64,000 bases of DNA. It comes from Paralvinella palmiformis. Lineage: Eukaryota; Annelida; Polychaeta; Terebellida; Alvinellidae. A program made the translations under genes and the position numbers. The notes below the pieces were generated by a model that saw nothing but the letters and a program-made list of their open reading frames with translations, was not told the origin of the DNA and did no database searches. The stretch lies in the NCBI GenBank assembly GCA_025642065.1, contig JAODUP010000423.1, positions 1 through 64,000 on the forward strand, read 5' to 3'. The stretch's first letter is position 1, and every line of letters begins with the position of its first letter. Of this stretch, positions 49,645 to 62,572 are shown piece by piece.

Positions 49645-50505
49645 TTAGTAGTATTTTATATAGCGTCCTTTTTCAACCGAAATTGCTCTAAGGCGCTTAA
49701 CATTTAAAACACAATTAAAACATATTCTGAGCTCATATAGAGCAAATATATTTTATACATAATAACTGGTTTAATATTATAAATACGCTAATTTAAATAA
49801 ATGGATTTTAAGAACCTTACAAAATATGTTTCTACTTGCTGTTTTATGTGGCTTGGCAACTCGTTCCACAGCCTTGGAGCTGATGCTGGGAAGGATCTCT
49901 CTCTGTACATTGTTGTATTGCTTCTTGGTACTCTCAAAAGTGAATAGGACTCAGATCGGAGCATTCTCATTGGTATATATTTTTCGATCATATCGCTTAG
50001 ATACACTGGTGCTGTTCCATTCAGCACTTTGAACGTAGGAAACAAAATCTTGTACAACGATCTGAAACGTACAGGAAGCCAGTGCAGCTAGAACAAAACT
50101 GGTGTTATATGTTCCCTTTTTCGAGTGCGTGTCACCAGATGTGCAGCACAGTTCTCCACTCGCTGTAGGCGGTTTGTCAAAGATGGGGGATAACAATGCA
50201 TTGCCATAGTCCAGTCAGGAAATAATAAGGGCTTGGACTAAAGTATTGCATGTCTCATCATGTATGTACTTACGAATAAGTCCTATATTTCTTATTTGAT
50301 AATAACAGGACTTACATATAGAATTCACCTGCTTCTCCATTCCTAGGGTATTATCTGATATAAGCCCTAGATTTCTTACAGACATGTAAGAATTTATATA
50401 ACTGGATCCTACCTTAATGCCAAGATTCTGTTTTCTTTGCATGTTGCTTGGATGCGAAAACAATGAATTATGTCTTGTCCTTATTCAATTTGAAATATCA
50501 TCCCA
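49643..50505 (-). pseudogene. LINE-D: 3' portion of a CR1/L2-type ORF2
   Basis: 5'-truncated near 50505, just before FKLNKDKT. It then carries MSVRNLGLISDNTLGMEKQV, the 'VRNLGV.FD..LS...' motif of CR1/L2 RTs, ICKSCYYQIRNIGLIRKYI, RLQRVENCAAHLVTRTRK and LHWLPVR in another frame, then LNGTAPVYLSDMI, SLLRVPRSN, SFPASAPRLWNELP. The order and wording are those of CR1/L2 C-termini. The 3' UTR has AAGCGCCTTAGAGCAATTT and GACGCTATATAAAATACT before (AAT)n, the conserved end of this group. Frameshifts at about 50215 and 50060. RT catalytic centre absent. Confidence 0.92.
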
Positions 50506-50734
50506 TTAATCACATAACTTCAAAGAAACATGCACTTCATGGAATGGATAAGATAAATACCTAAATATTCAAAACAAGCAGAATATACAAAAACATATAT
50601 TATTAGAAAAATTATACTATCATTTCCTCTAAATCAGATTGAAAGTATTGACATAAAGCTAAAACCCAAATATCTCACCCCCCCCCCTCTCTCCCCCGCG
50701 TATGAGTCCGTATGTTTTTATCTGAAATCATTCT

Positions 50735-51130
50735 TACAATTCAGCTTCATCCACATTTGGATTCTCATTGTTTAAAGAACTACTAAAGCAAAGACTTGGA
50801 CAACATTAAAATATGTAATACATTCCTTTAAGTCACAGAAAATCGTTTCATGAAAAATAAACTCAAAATCTGTGAAAATTCAGCACAATTGTGTCATCAC
50901 GTCAAGAAAATATATTTAGAAAGCTCATTACAACAACAGACAACACTAAATGTATTTTGGAGCTACTGATGCCCTCAGGAGAGTACCTGGTCTATGCCGA
51001 AACCTTTATCCGCTACACTGTTATGAATAACAGAAGGCAAATGGGCTGATTACTAGGAATAAAAATATATATTTCTGAAGTACGAAGAGGTGAATGTCAT
51101 TAATTTCAAAGGTTAATGTCACCTTATCGC
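50735..51130 (+). repeat. Dispersed repeat R5, copy b
   Basis: Diverged partner of 3585-3990, same orientation. It lies directly beside the TA tract and R7 copy b. Confidence 0.7.
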
Positions 51131-51193
51131 CAATCTACAATTCAGGTTTCGTCGATTGATTCGGAATAAGTTTTACATTAATTTGATAATGTA

Positions 51194-51200
51194 CAGTATG

Positions 51201-51262
<62 letters not shown>

Positions 51263-51376
51263 TGTGTGTGTTGTATGATGTATGTATGTATGTGTTGTAG
51301 GTGTGTGTGTGCGTGTATGTATGTGTGTGAAGGTTATTTGTGTGTGCGTGTATGTGTGTGTGTGTGCGTTTATGTG

Positions 51377-51420
<44 letters not shown>

Positions 51421-51423
51421 TGT
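51194..51423. repeat. (TA)n / TG-rich / (TA)n compound microsatellite
   Basis: TA run at about 51203-51260, TGTA-rich sequence, then TA again at about 51380-51417. It abuts R7 copy b. Confidence 0.95.
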
Positions 51424-51557
51424 GTTTTAGCTATGTATAATAAGGCACAGGCACAGAGAATCTCGATCCGTGAATTCAAACTCTGGACGTTTCTTCAGGG
51501 GACTGAATCCAGAGTGGCGACTTTTCTTGCTGAGACATGTGTAATGTCTCACCAGTC
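51424..51557 (-). repeat. Short element R7, copy b
   Basis: 134 bp with three differences from 24092-24225 and the same borders. Here the hairpin stem TGAGACAT/ATGTCTCA is perfect over 8 bp. The microsatellite again lies on the ATAGCTAAAAC side. Confidence 0.75.
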
Positions 51558-51559
51558 CC

Positions 51560-53770
51560 TAAGCCGCCAAGCAAAATCAAAATACGAATCACCTACAGCC
51601 GTGGAGTTTGGGTGTAAACACCCATGTCAGATCACGGCAGTAGTGAGAATGTTTAGATTAATTATCTAAGCAGCCCTATTTATAGCTATTTTTCAATTGC
51701 TGTATCTTTCTTCAAAGCAATACTATATAAATTATATAACCCAATTGTTACCGTCTTCAAAGATCAGTTTTTACAACGGGCAGGCGTCACGAAGCGACTA
51801 CTATTAAAACTGTTTATCTTAATTACTATTAAAAGACTGACATCTGCGCTGAAGCAGACCGTAATAGCGCGTCATAGCTTCCGTACTGTTTGAACTATGC
51901 TATCATTTTCAAACCTGACCTAATTTATGCTATTCTAACTATTGTAGTTCTTAAATGTTATTTATGACAAGCAGATTAGAGCTAATCTTGAATGTCATAG
52001 TACAAACTGGACATAACTGGACCTAGGAAAGACAAATCTATTCCCACATACAACCAAGGTGAATTATATATACAAGTAAACTTGTTATGTAAAACACACC
52101 AACCGCGCGAACTGTGTCCAATGCCACCGCTCGAGATGCGATGCAGTGTTTCTATTCCTGAGTCAGGAGTACTTATAATGCTTTAAGAGCGTACTGTGCC
52201 TGCTACAGTCATTTAAATGCTTGTATGTATATGTTTGTATGTGTGTGGGATATCTATTTATGTATGTATGTGTGAGTGTGGAATTGGTGTTGGGTATGTG
52301 TGTAGCTATAAATCATTATTAATTAGCAATACATAAAACCAATTTTGACCAAACTCGCTAATTTTAAAGCACAAATATATACACCTTTATTATTGTTCCA
52401 ACCAAGGTTACGTGATGAAGTGTGGTTCTGGGGAGATCTGTTGTTTTTATATTAATCTAGTTCTAACATATACAGGCGGGATATCGCCAAAATATCACTA
52501 AATGTTCTGATTGGAGAGGTCCTATGGGGGATTTGTTATACTATGAAGCAGATAGGTGTATTTCCCTTACAAATAACGCTTATGTGTTTCTGTATTTGTA
52601 TTAAGGAACATCTATCTGGGATTATATGTCTGTCATTCAAATATCGCCCAGTATATACTCTATCCTCGTGTTAAACTACTCAACATTGAAATATGGAGTG
52701 GCGCTTAATGTGTATAGAAAAGTTGCAATGGTACAATATTTATGTAATATCGTATCTGGCAGCCAGACAAACTTTCGATATGTTGGTTCAACATTCTTAT
52801 GAATAATTGCAAATGAAAACCTATTTATAAATAAAAGAGTTTATCTTCATCATCTTGGTAACGTGAAGCGAAATATATTATGTATAATATTGATTTTGTT
52901 TGTACATCCTGAATAAAAAACCGGGTATTTCAAAGAAGTCTTTGTAAATAAAGAATTTCTAAAATAACGTTGGTTGATTTGGATATACGTAAAATTGTTA
53001 TATGTTAATAGTCCGACAAGATTAAATATTTTAGGCTTTATAGAACTTATTTCAACAATAATTTTACTTTATCCTTTGCATCGGTAAGTATAGTCGTATA
53101 GACGTCACCTTCTCATGGTACTGAACTTGGAAGGTATCCTCTCTAAATGTCCAGAGATCCGTGAATATGTTATAATGTTATTCTCATTGACGCTGGTGAC
53201 GAATTCGAATATTACAATCCACACTCTATGTATGAAATATGTATACCTTCGTCACAAGAATATATCAGTCAATATGATTTCATTTAACTAACCGAAAATA
53301 ATATTTGCTGGAAAAGCTAATCTTTTAGTTATATGTTTATATGTTACTGTTCTCTTTAAATAATGTTTTGACAAGTGAATCATACCTTTCATCATTAATA
53401 TCTCATTTTCTTTACGTTAGCCATAATATTATTAGTTTCTAAATAGTCTTACCTAACTTTATATACCAAATGACCTAAGTATGACCAGAACTGGAGCAGA
53501 CAAAATAGTCACCTTTTTAAGATAAAGTTCTTATATAACATAAATTCCCACCACTTTTCTCTATCTGAAACAATAATATATTCAAAAGTATCGTTAATCA
53601 CATTTAGATCATTTATAGATTATAATGTTGGTCATTGAGGTATTCTGCCAAAATTAACTCTGAATCAATAGTTAAACAAGCGTACAAGTCCCAAAAAATC
53701 AGTTTTAAAGAGAAGGAATTTCTTATCCATTGGCACTTGATTAATGCAATTAATAAAAGAAGAAGTGTGC
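51560..53770. other. Unannotated DNA, 2.2 kb
   Basis: No family motif is recognised. A less AT-rich patch lies at about 52090-52210. Confidence 0.4.
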
Positions 53771-53772
53771 TT

Positions 53773-53852
53773 TCTCTCTCATTCTCTCTCTCTCTCACTC
53801 CCTCCCCCTCCCTATCTCTCTCTCTCTCTTAGTCACTCACTCACTCACTCTC
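53773..53852. repeat. (CT)n and (CACT)n tract
   Basis: CT-rich with CCCTCC interruptions, then CACT units. Confidence 0.94.
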
Positions 53853-53989
53853 TTTATATATATAAGACATCATTGCATCATAACATGATTGCTTTTTCTT
53901 GAAACACCAGTTAAGATTGCGAGGTCATTTAGTCTAAGTCTGTGTCTGTCTGTGTGTGTCTGGATGTTTTGGCTAATCCCCTATGAATG

Positions 53990-54480
53990 GATGTCTAGAT
54001 CAAAAGATTAATAGATGGAAAGGAAACTAAACAAAATAGTGGAATATGTCATGTCTAACATCTTCACCTTTCCAGTAATTAGCTGGTTCTCATCCAAATT
54101 GCCAAATCTTAATCAAATCTCAGAAAGTAATCACGCCCACATTAACAGTCCATTAATATTTTATTAAATATTGTTACGCAGTTACTTTTGTGTATATTCA
54201 GTTGTCTATTCAAGATATGGATGTTCCGTCCACTATTCTTTGAATGAGCAGAGAAATTGAACAAGTGTGACCATATTAACCATGTTGACCACCAGCTTCT
54301 TGATCACTTCCAATGCCTGTTCAAAATGCTCTTTGTTCATAGTTCGTTTTCATTAATATAATTATATGACCTAACATCTGTCTCTTTCTATAGAATGACA
54401 GCATTTAAATGACCAATTAGGAAATTTGTGCTTCTGCGGCACGACTTTTTCTGAATTATTTACGCTGAGATTTGTATGGC
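53990..54480 (+). repeat. Dispersed repeat R1, copy c (partial)
   Basis: Aligns with parts of copies a and b: ATTAATAGATGG..GGAAACTAA, GTTAC..TTTTGTGTA, GATGTTCCGTCCACTA, and a block ending GAGATTTGTATGG against GAGATTTGGATGG in copy a. The SINE-site region is not included. Confidence 0.62.
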
Positions 54481-55114
54481 TATTTAAGAACTAAAATGAA
54501 ACATAACCCACCTCAATATAATAAAACATAATGGAACGAGGAAAATGACTTTCCTAGTTATACTATGTGCAACAAAAAGGTTGTACTATGTCTGACAAAA
54601 CCGGCATAATTGTTAAGATACACAGTTGTTATTGAGCCTTTCAAAAAACTATGCAATGTATAAAGACTTAACTGGTTATGAAATGTGTTGTTTATTTTGG
54701 GAAAGTCAAAGAGTGGGAGTTTGTTTGTCTTGTTATCTGGAATTTGACCTTCGAATAACAAACAAATGAGCCGACCTGATTTCATATGCCCTATGTATAT
54801 TACGATTGATGCTTTATGTATTTTGAATAGACCTGGGCAATTTATGATGAGTGTAGTCGTACATAAATAAAATAACCTCTCGTTGACATGAAAATAAATA
54901 TGGGATATATTTTTTATGCTTTGTGTTTATTATCTGTTCAGTGGTATCAGCGTAATCATTGATACGTGACGAGTATTTTGGCATTTGTTTTCAAAAGGCG
55001 GTATTGTTTTGAATGATGAGTGTGTGACCAATGAAACATCCAAGTTCCAAGTGTTTTGGACAACTTTCTTGACATCACGGTCCGTCATTTTAATGAAGGA
55101 ATTTATTGACGAGT

Positions 55115-56062
55115 TCTTGCCATGTGGCGTATGGGTTCCAAACAGAAGGTCATTGCCCAAGCTCTTGGGATAGAACAGGGAACAGTCTCAATGGTGCTTA
55201 AGAGAAATCGTCAGACGGGCGTACCCACACCCAAAGCTAGACCCGGACGTCCTCGTAAGACAACATAAAAAGAAGACCGTTATCTGCTACGTTTGTCCTG
55301 AAATGGGGGTACCATATCATCAAATACCTTTCGTGCTGATTAGTTACGGTTCACTAATACCCGTGTATCCAGAATTCTAGTGAATATGCGATTAATCCGT
55401 GCAGGTTACTTCGCCAGGAGACTCCTGAATACACTTTTATTGTTGCAAAAACTTCGAACGGCGCGTATGGATTGGGCTAGAAACCATCTCCGCTGGCGAC
55501 CAGGTAATTAGCAGTATGTCATCTTCAGCGATGAATCCAGATGTCTGATAGATGGCCGTATCCGGGTCTGCAGAAAGCAACATGAGGCCTATAATGAAGA
55601 TTGCATCTTCCCTAGAGTCCAAGCAGGGGGCGGTGGGGTGGAAAATGTGACCTTCACATCGTCGATGGAAACCGGGATCAGTACCAGTACCTACAGATCC
55701 TGGAGGAACAGTTATAGCCATTTGCTCGTCTGACATTTGGGCATAATAATGTGTACCAGGATGACAACGCAAGGCCTCACAGAGCTCGCACCGTGATCAA
55801 TTTCATGGAAACTAAAGGGATCGAACACATGGAATGGCCAGCAGTGTCTCCTGATATGAATCATATAGAGAACATGTGGTCCGAAGTAACATTCACAATG
55901 GATCCAAGTGACAACCAGCCTACTAATCTGGCGGAATTGCGACAGGCAGTCATTGATGCATGGCAAGCTCTGCCCCTTCAAACCCTAGTAACCCTGATTG
56001 ACAGCATGCCTCGACGAGTACAATCTCTGTACGATGCCCGTCGTCGTCATACAAAATATTGA
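55115..56062 (+). pseudogene. Tc1-like transposase, copy 2 (DD34E type, dead)
   Basis: The first recognisable part is the helix-turn-helix MWRMGSKQKVIAQALGIEQG, with TVSMVLKRNRQTG and the ARPGRPRK hook. The catalytic domain reads YVIFSDESRC (first Asp, about 55520), VYQDDNARPHRAR (second Asp, about 55760) and SPDMNHIENMW (Glu, about 55870); exactly 34 residues separate the second Asp and the Glu. The C-terminus RVQSLYDARRRHTKY is shared with copy 1. Stops occur near 55267 and 55300, with a frameshift near 55635, yet 55751-56062 is open for 103 codons. Terminal inverted repeats were not found. Confidence 0.92.
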
Positions 56063-56064
56063 AC

Positions 56065-56415
56065 TGTGATTAGTGTGCCTCATGGAACACTCTAAATAAA
56101 ATTCATGCTTTATTTAATGCATTGCTAAGGGCCGCATATGTTGTATATTTAGCAGTTTGACCATATTAATCACATTTCATTATATTCACCATGATCCAGA
56201 ATACTCATAGTCTTTCAAATGCATCAATATATTCCTCATAGGGTAATTATATCGATAAATACATAAAATTCACATATCCTGATACTTTCGCTGGAAAAAA
56301 AACTTAATTCTAAGTACAAAATAACAAACAATAAAATTATATTCCATATTTATTTTCAAGTGTGTAGATAAGACAATTTAAGAATATTACATTGCTTGAA
56401 AGGAGGATCCGTCTG
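56065..56415. other. Unannotated AT-rich DNA
   Basis: The downstream side of Tc1 copy 2. I looked for an inverted repeat matching the upstream side and found none by eye. Confidence 0.35.
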
Positions 56416-56419
56416 ACTG

Positions 56420-57135
56420 TTATGTTTGTTGTTGTAGATGGTTCGAAGTGCTCGTTTCTGTAATGTTCTGTTTTATTTAGTAAATTAGTTGACGCATTCT
56501 CCTATGCAAGTATTCCATATGATAAATGTAAGTGACGCAAACTATCCGTTGAGAGAGAAGATTTCATTTGTTCTATAATGAAAAAAGCTTTAGATAGCTT
56601 ACTATTTATATTAGACGAATGTTTTTAGCGACATAATGACTCGTCTATTGTTATACCAAGAAGTTTACAAAAGATCACTTGGAACAATATTACACCATTA
56701 GTTGTTGGATAGTGATTGGAAAGGTCATGTTTTTCATTGGTAGGTTGTATTACCATATGTTGAGTTTCTGTTGCAATTATCTATAATTTATTTGCACAAA
56801 AGAAATTACAAATAGCTTCGAGAGATGCATTTGTTCTCTAAAATAGACTTGCCGGATTGGCATCAAAGAGAAATACCACATGACACACCGTATGAGATGA
56901 TGATATATTTATAATGATAGTGTGATCTGCAATAGACAAAATAATTTCAATTGGGCTATCGGATATGTAATATATTTATATAAGAAAAAGGAGTGGGCGA
57001 AGGATGTAACCTTGAGGAACGCCACATCTAACTGGTAAGTTATGTGATTGTGATATATGGGAGTCGATATAGACAGATTGGTTCCTATTTGTTAAATAAC
57101 TTTCAATCCATTTGTTGGCCATCCCACAAGTCCAA
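56420..57135 (-). pseudogene. LINE-G: degenerate RT fragment
   Basis: On the minus strand: ANKWIESYLTNRNQSVYIDS (about 57119-57062), LPVRCGVPQG (RT motif B, about 57030), LRPLLFLI, then IADHTIIIN (about 56925), where the catalytic FADD has become IADH. It continues as NFFCANKL, ATETQHMVIQ, and in later frames LLGITIDESL and KLSKAFFIIEQM. This is the palm-to-thumb part of a jockey-group LINE RT. There are many stops and a lost catalytic Asp. It is truncated at both ends and has no visible 3' UTR. Confidence 0.87.
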
Positions 57136-58029
57136 AAAAACACACATTAAGTATATGAAGTAAAATATTGTGACTACTTGGTCTTTCATTAGCCATCAAT
57201 CCAGACATGTCTGGTACATACGATCCCTAGGCTACTTACCAGGGTCATATTACTCCAAACATTTAAACCTACAGACTCTGATGAAACGCGACCTTTATAA
57301 ATACGCTTTATAAGCCCCCCATACTGCAATATTTATACTGCTCCTACTAGTTATAATATAGCTACTACTGCTACTATTACCAGATACCTTTAATGTATAG
57401 ATCTGTTACTCTGTTGAAATGAATTGGTAATATTAGTAATATATGCTACCTGAGCACAAACGCTCTTATTAATTAACACAGTACGTAAACAAATGTTTTA
57501 CTTTTTTTAAAGTTGGTTAAAGAATTAGATTTGATATGCATTTAAGTTATAAATAGATGTACCAAAGCACACGAGCTGAATGTTGACATTATGCAAATTC
57601 AGGTACTAACTCTGGTACCGGTAATACTTTTTTATTAAGATATGAAATGAGCTGTCATAATTTTATGGATTTGATGCCTTGTTTTATATTTAATTAACTT
57701 TAAAATATCAATTTGTAATATGTTTCATACACCATTAATATTTATAAATATTATGTACCGTCACAGTTGTCCCTCTCTTCTGAATAGGTTTCCTATCTGT
57801 TGATACCTTTCTCTTTTATTTCAGTGGAAGAGGTAGGATTGGCCCATCAAAAATAGTTGGAATAGCATTCTAGACAATTTTATCTTTTGTCTGGTTTTTG
57901 AATTCCGTTTCAGTGAAGTGCATGATCACACATTCTACAATTACTATTCAAGTAATTTACATCCTTCCTCATCAGATCTGCAGGACGACAATTCAGAACC
58001 CATTTTGTACTTCTGTCAATAGCAAAAAT

Positions 58030-58030
<1 letters not shown>
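57136..58030. other. Unannotated AT-rich DNA
   Basis: Contains a 14-bp perfect palindrome CCAGACATGTCTGG near 57209 and a short ACT/AGT-rich patch near 57345-57385. No gene is seen. Confidence 0.4.

Positions 58031-58033
<3 letters not shown>

Positions 58034-58103
<70 letters not shown>
58034..58103. repeat. (TA)n microsatellite
   Basis: Pure TA run of about 35 units. Confidence 0.98.
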
Positions 58104-58104
<1 letters not shown>

Positions 58105-58504
58105 TAATCATGTAAATACTCGGCTACTTACTGTAATTAGGGAAACATTAGTCCAATTATATTATTGACAATAACAAAATACAATTTACCTCCCCCCCTC
58201 CGTAACATTTTCATTTGGTCTAGTACATATAGAAAAACAACTTCATTAAACATTTTCATTAAAATAAATTTACATTCAGCTAAATACTTGATATTAAAAT
58301 CATTTATTTAATCCATTTAAACCTTCGCTAAACATTTACCTACGAGTCAACAAGAATAATGAAGGATTAGCTTTGTAATTCATCTGGAAAGATCAGTCCG
58401 CCCAATCATTGTGTTATATCCTGATAAATATTGTGTTAAATCCTTTGGAAAGACAACACCGTTCAGGTAAATACTAGTCTCAGTTTCCTTGTAATATTAA
58501 ATAG

Positions 58505-58715
<211 letters not shown>

Positions 58716-58856
58716 AATCGAGGATACATAAATGGACTGATGTTTACATATGAGTACCATTGTTATCAATCTTTGATATTAATCAGGTCTTTATTCAATC
58801 AGATTTATAGTTATGTATATTATGATGTTTTATTTTTCAATGAAATATTTGTATTA

Positions 58857-58912
58857 GTACTATTATTATTATTATTATTATTATTATTGTTGTTGTTGTT
58901 GTTGTTATTTAT
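58857..58912. repeat. (ATT)n then (GTT)n
   Basis: Pure trinucleotide blocks in the same order as the tracts at 42.5 and 44.4 kb. Confidence 0.95.
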
Positions 58913-58929
58913 TTTATTTCTTTGTGTGA

Positions 58930-59120
58930 CATCATCTCGCCATTAGTTTATGACATTTATCAATACATCCAACTGTATCATTCATTGTCATCAGGCTTCA
59001 CGAATGAATCTATTCGTGAACTATTCAGTTATTCTGGATGACATTGTTCAATCGTTTAGGTTTTTCTATCCAGCAGTGACATTATAACGACATGACAAAA
59101 GTCATTGATAATTATAATTG
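58930..59120 (+). repeat. Dispersed repeat R6, copy b
   Basis: Diverged partner of 41880-42110, with TCATTCATTGTCATCAGG and CAGTTATTCTGGA. Confidence 0.6.
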
Positions 59121-59149
59121 TCGTTTCAGTCTGTGATATATTCATATTC

Positions 59150-59600
59150 TTATTCCAATAGCACTTAACGTTTGCTGGTCCATTTATCATCACAGTTACT
59201 GGTATTTGCCGTTGGTCAGTTCTAACTACCTTATTGTCAGCAACAGGTATTTATTTTAATCTCTGTTCGTGTGGACACAACCTAATACAGTTTTCCCGAC
59301 AAATAATCAATGTTTCGAGCTATTTGTTATCCGTTTTATCTTAATTCTCTACTTAATGTCCAGAGAAAACCCATGAAAGCATTTTTGTACCAATTTCTGT
59401 AGCGCACATTAATCACACGTAACTCTGAACTGAGAAAAATTCCATATGCAGTTTTCATTTTTTAGCAGATGACTAAATAATTATCCTATATTTTTTAGAT
59501 TACATAATCATTAATATTACCAACAATCTTGAAGAGACAATAACATGTTGGCACATGTGAAGAGAAAATGGGTTAATGTTTAATATTTTTATAATATATA
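59150..59600 (+). repeat. Dispersed repeat R4, copy b
   Basis: Diverged partner of 23340-23800. TTAATGTCCAGAGAAA, GTAACTCTGAA and TTAGCAGATGAC align. Confidence 0.65.
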
Positions 59601-59804
59601 CGTTATTTAGACAAATAAAGAGCTAAACCTTTTAACTAATGTTATCCATAAGATTTTGTATTATCATCAACTTACTGTTAATTAGCGCACACTAGAAAGA
59701 CTAATCAAGGCATACATGTTTACATTCTTCGTAAACAATTTGATAGCAATATAAAAATGTCACAATATATATTGATGTGTTTATTGTTCCCTGCAACTTA
59801 GGTA

Positions 59805-59886
59805 GTGGACATGTACTGCGTATAAGAAAATCTATGAATATCGGTAATTGTGGACATGTACTGCGTATCTATGAATATCGGTAATT
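59805..59886 (+). repeat. Recent tandem duplication, two units
   Basis: GTGGACATGTACTGCGTAT through CTATGAATATCGGTAATT occurs twice in tandem. The first unit is about 45 bp and the second about 37 bp, which lacks the internal AAGAAAAT. Otherwise the units are identical. Confidence 0.9.
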
Positions 59887-59889
59887 GTA

Positions 59890-61270
59890 TGTGTTCTTTT
59901 CCGATACTTTTCTATTTAAGAATTATCAGTAATCATTTTGTCTTATACCAGTAAGTATTCGAGTTAGTCGTCAACATCAGAAGAAGCTGATAATCAAGTA
60001 ACGTAATCCTGACCAGGCTGACCTCGAGTTAACGATGACTAAGTCATACGACCAGAACTACGATGGAAGAAAATATACTGAACATCATTTAATGAGACCA
60101 AACAAAATATACATTCATACAATACTAAGTATAACCTAAAGGAGAATTATGTACCAAAAACGCCGTTTCGCAGAATAGCTTATTCGTTATTCAATGAGCT
60201 CAATGGTTCACTAAGCATGTTTTATTTCTTCACCAGCAAATGGGGTCTACAAGTAATGTCATAACTTTAAAAACTCCTACATAAATATTACATAAAATAT
60301 GTATATACGTGTAATATGGAAATGATGATCTGATTAATATTCAAACGATTTGTACTAAATGTGACCGGGTATCTCATGTTGTTAAAGCTATGGATTATTA
60401 CTGAAATAATATTGTTTTCGGCTAAAGTTACTTCCTGCAGAACATTCAGGTCAATTACCAAAGATGTTTTTCTTGCTGATATGGTGGGCGCTTCTCCCCT
60501 GGTATTGATAAACTGGTGGATCGCTAAAATTGTAATTTAATGGACATAGTAGTGGGTCATGTATGAGGAAGTATCAAAATTATCACTACTTCCATTGTAC
60601 AGTAAGGATATATGCATACATAAGAGAGAGTGAACCTTTATGGGTGATAACTGGTATGCATATTCATTGTGAAATGATGGTCCCGGAAATTCCGAATATT
60701 ACAATATAAAGAAGAAAGCATGTAGGGAAAATAAAGGATTGTTTTCAGTGTTTTGAATAAGGAGCTACTTAAATATCAGACTGTTCTTCCAAATATTATT
60801 AACTCAGACAAAGATATGTGCCATCGTCATAATAGGTTTCTGTCCAAAGGATATCATTAATCCGAGGAAATTTTCTTAGTGATTAGTATTAAGTAGGTAA
60901 TTGAATGACATAGATTATAGAGGTTTTTCTGCATAACATTCTATTTCACTAATCGTTGTTTATTGGTATGCTTGTTAAACGATATCCTGTTGTATAAAGT
61001 CTTGACCTTTAATTGGCCTATGTAGTTGAGGTGAGCTAAAGATTTCTTTGACAATCGGCCTAACTATATAAAAACAGTCATTTCAGTAGTCAGTCAATAA
61101 TAAGTCAACCAGTCCCTCATAAACTCACTCATTCAGTCACTCATTTACTCACTCAATACCACTGTCACTTATCTATAATATATACCATACCCAGAAAGTG
61201 AATTAATAAGTGAAATCATACATGACTGGGCAATATATCGCAATTTATTCGTGCTCTTACAAATATTTAT
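59890..61270. other. Unannotated AT-rich DNA
   Basis: No recognisable gene or repeat. Confidence 0.4.
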
Positions 61271-61271
61271 T

Positions 61272-61274
<3 letters not shown>

Positions 61275-61345
<71 letters not shown>
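61275..61345. repeat. (TA)n microsatellite
   Basis: Pure TA run that abuts repeat R2 copy b. Confidence 0.98.
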
Positions 61346-61346
<1 letters not shown>

Positions 61347-62410
61347 ATGATAGCATTTATGCCATCTGGATAAGATGGAGCACCTATAAAGATACTTTTA
61401 TCTTTATAAGAGGCCAGCGAATGTAATAAGGAGCATCCTAATTTGGTATATTCTGAACATAAAAAGGATAATACTGGTCATACACGAGATACTTATTTCT
61501 GTATTTAGTACTTCGTCTCTGCTAAGGTCGTGCCATATTTGATATTGTGGTCGTAGTGTACTTTACTAAATCTCCTCTATATTGCCTGATATGTTTTGCC
61601 ATAAGTGTCAGAAGTAATGTACTGTAATATGTTTAACTACATGAACTCTGTATTCGTGAATTTTGGATCTCTACCTGTGTAGTGATAAATCTGGTAAATC
61701 CACCAAGGCTGGTGATTTTGCTAAGCCACCCATGGAGCCGTGATTACACAGTAATCTGTTCACTGGACTGCATACAACAGTCTTCTATTAGTATTTTTGT
61801 ATCTAATTTCGCAGTGAAATAGGTAAGTTCCAGGATAAAATTGTGAGAGTCGTTAAGCATAATCCCTTAAGATTAAAAACATATCTACATGAAAGCAATC
61901 TATAAAGAAAATCCGGTTTAAGACTGGCATTAAGGCCGACTAGTGATGACATCTTGTCAAGGACATTCGTCATCTAACAAATCTGAATTATTGTTTTGAT
62001 GATGTCATTATTTTATACAATTATAATTACGGTTGTCCATTATGAAGTAAATGAAAGTAGTTCTTGATGTGGAATAATACAATGAAAACTTTACTCTCAA
62101 GAACATTTTGAATTTATATTTTAATATAATAATCAGCATAGCAGTTATGAATTATTATTAAATTTATTATTCGATGTAGACACACATACATCAATAGTCT
62201 GTATCGAGGTAAATGTAAATACGGATCTACACAAGATAATAATTGTTATTGAAACAAATATGCTTGTCACCTGTAACATGTATTATCTTTCAATGTGTTT
62301 TCAAATAGTTCGTGTAGGTATTTTATTATTATTGTGATTTCATATATTATAACCTAGGAACCATTTCATAATTCAAGTTGTGTCTTGATTTCTCTTTATG
62401 AAACGTATGA
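61345..62410 (+). repeat. Dispersed repeat R2, copy b
   Basis: Diverged partner of 25150-26250, same orientation. Confidence 0.72.
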
Positions 62411-62572
62411 AGCAAATACAACTCAATGACGCTATATACATGACCACTAGATTTATCTGACAATTTAGCAAATATGTATTCGTTTTATTACACTTTATAT
62501 AATTCAATATATGCATAAACAAAATAAGCTTAATGCAATGGCTATACTCCTATTGTCTCATTATTATATAAT

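Noticed and set aside
55437..55981. Minus-strand frames of 89-111 codons
   Set aside because: They are antisense to the Tc1 transposase motifs.
57208..57222. p53-type response element from the CCAGACATGTCTGG palindrome
   Set aside because: A single half-site-like palindrome in 64 kb is expected by chance, and there is no gene nearby.
57265..57330. A third hammerhead, from CTCTGATGAAACGCG
   Set aside because: No GAAA box or closing stem I arm follows at a suitable distance.
57900..58010. Another hammerhead candidate around the reverse complement of CTCATCAGATC
   Set aside because: A core box and a GAAACGG exist on the minus strand but are about 75 nt apart, with no convincing stem II or stem I pairing.
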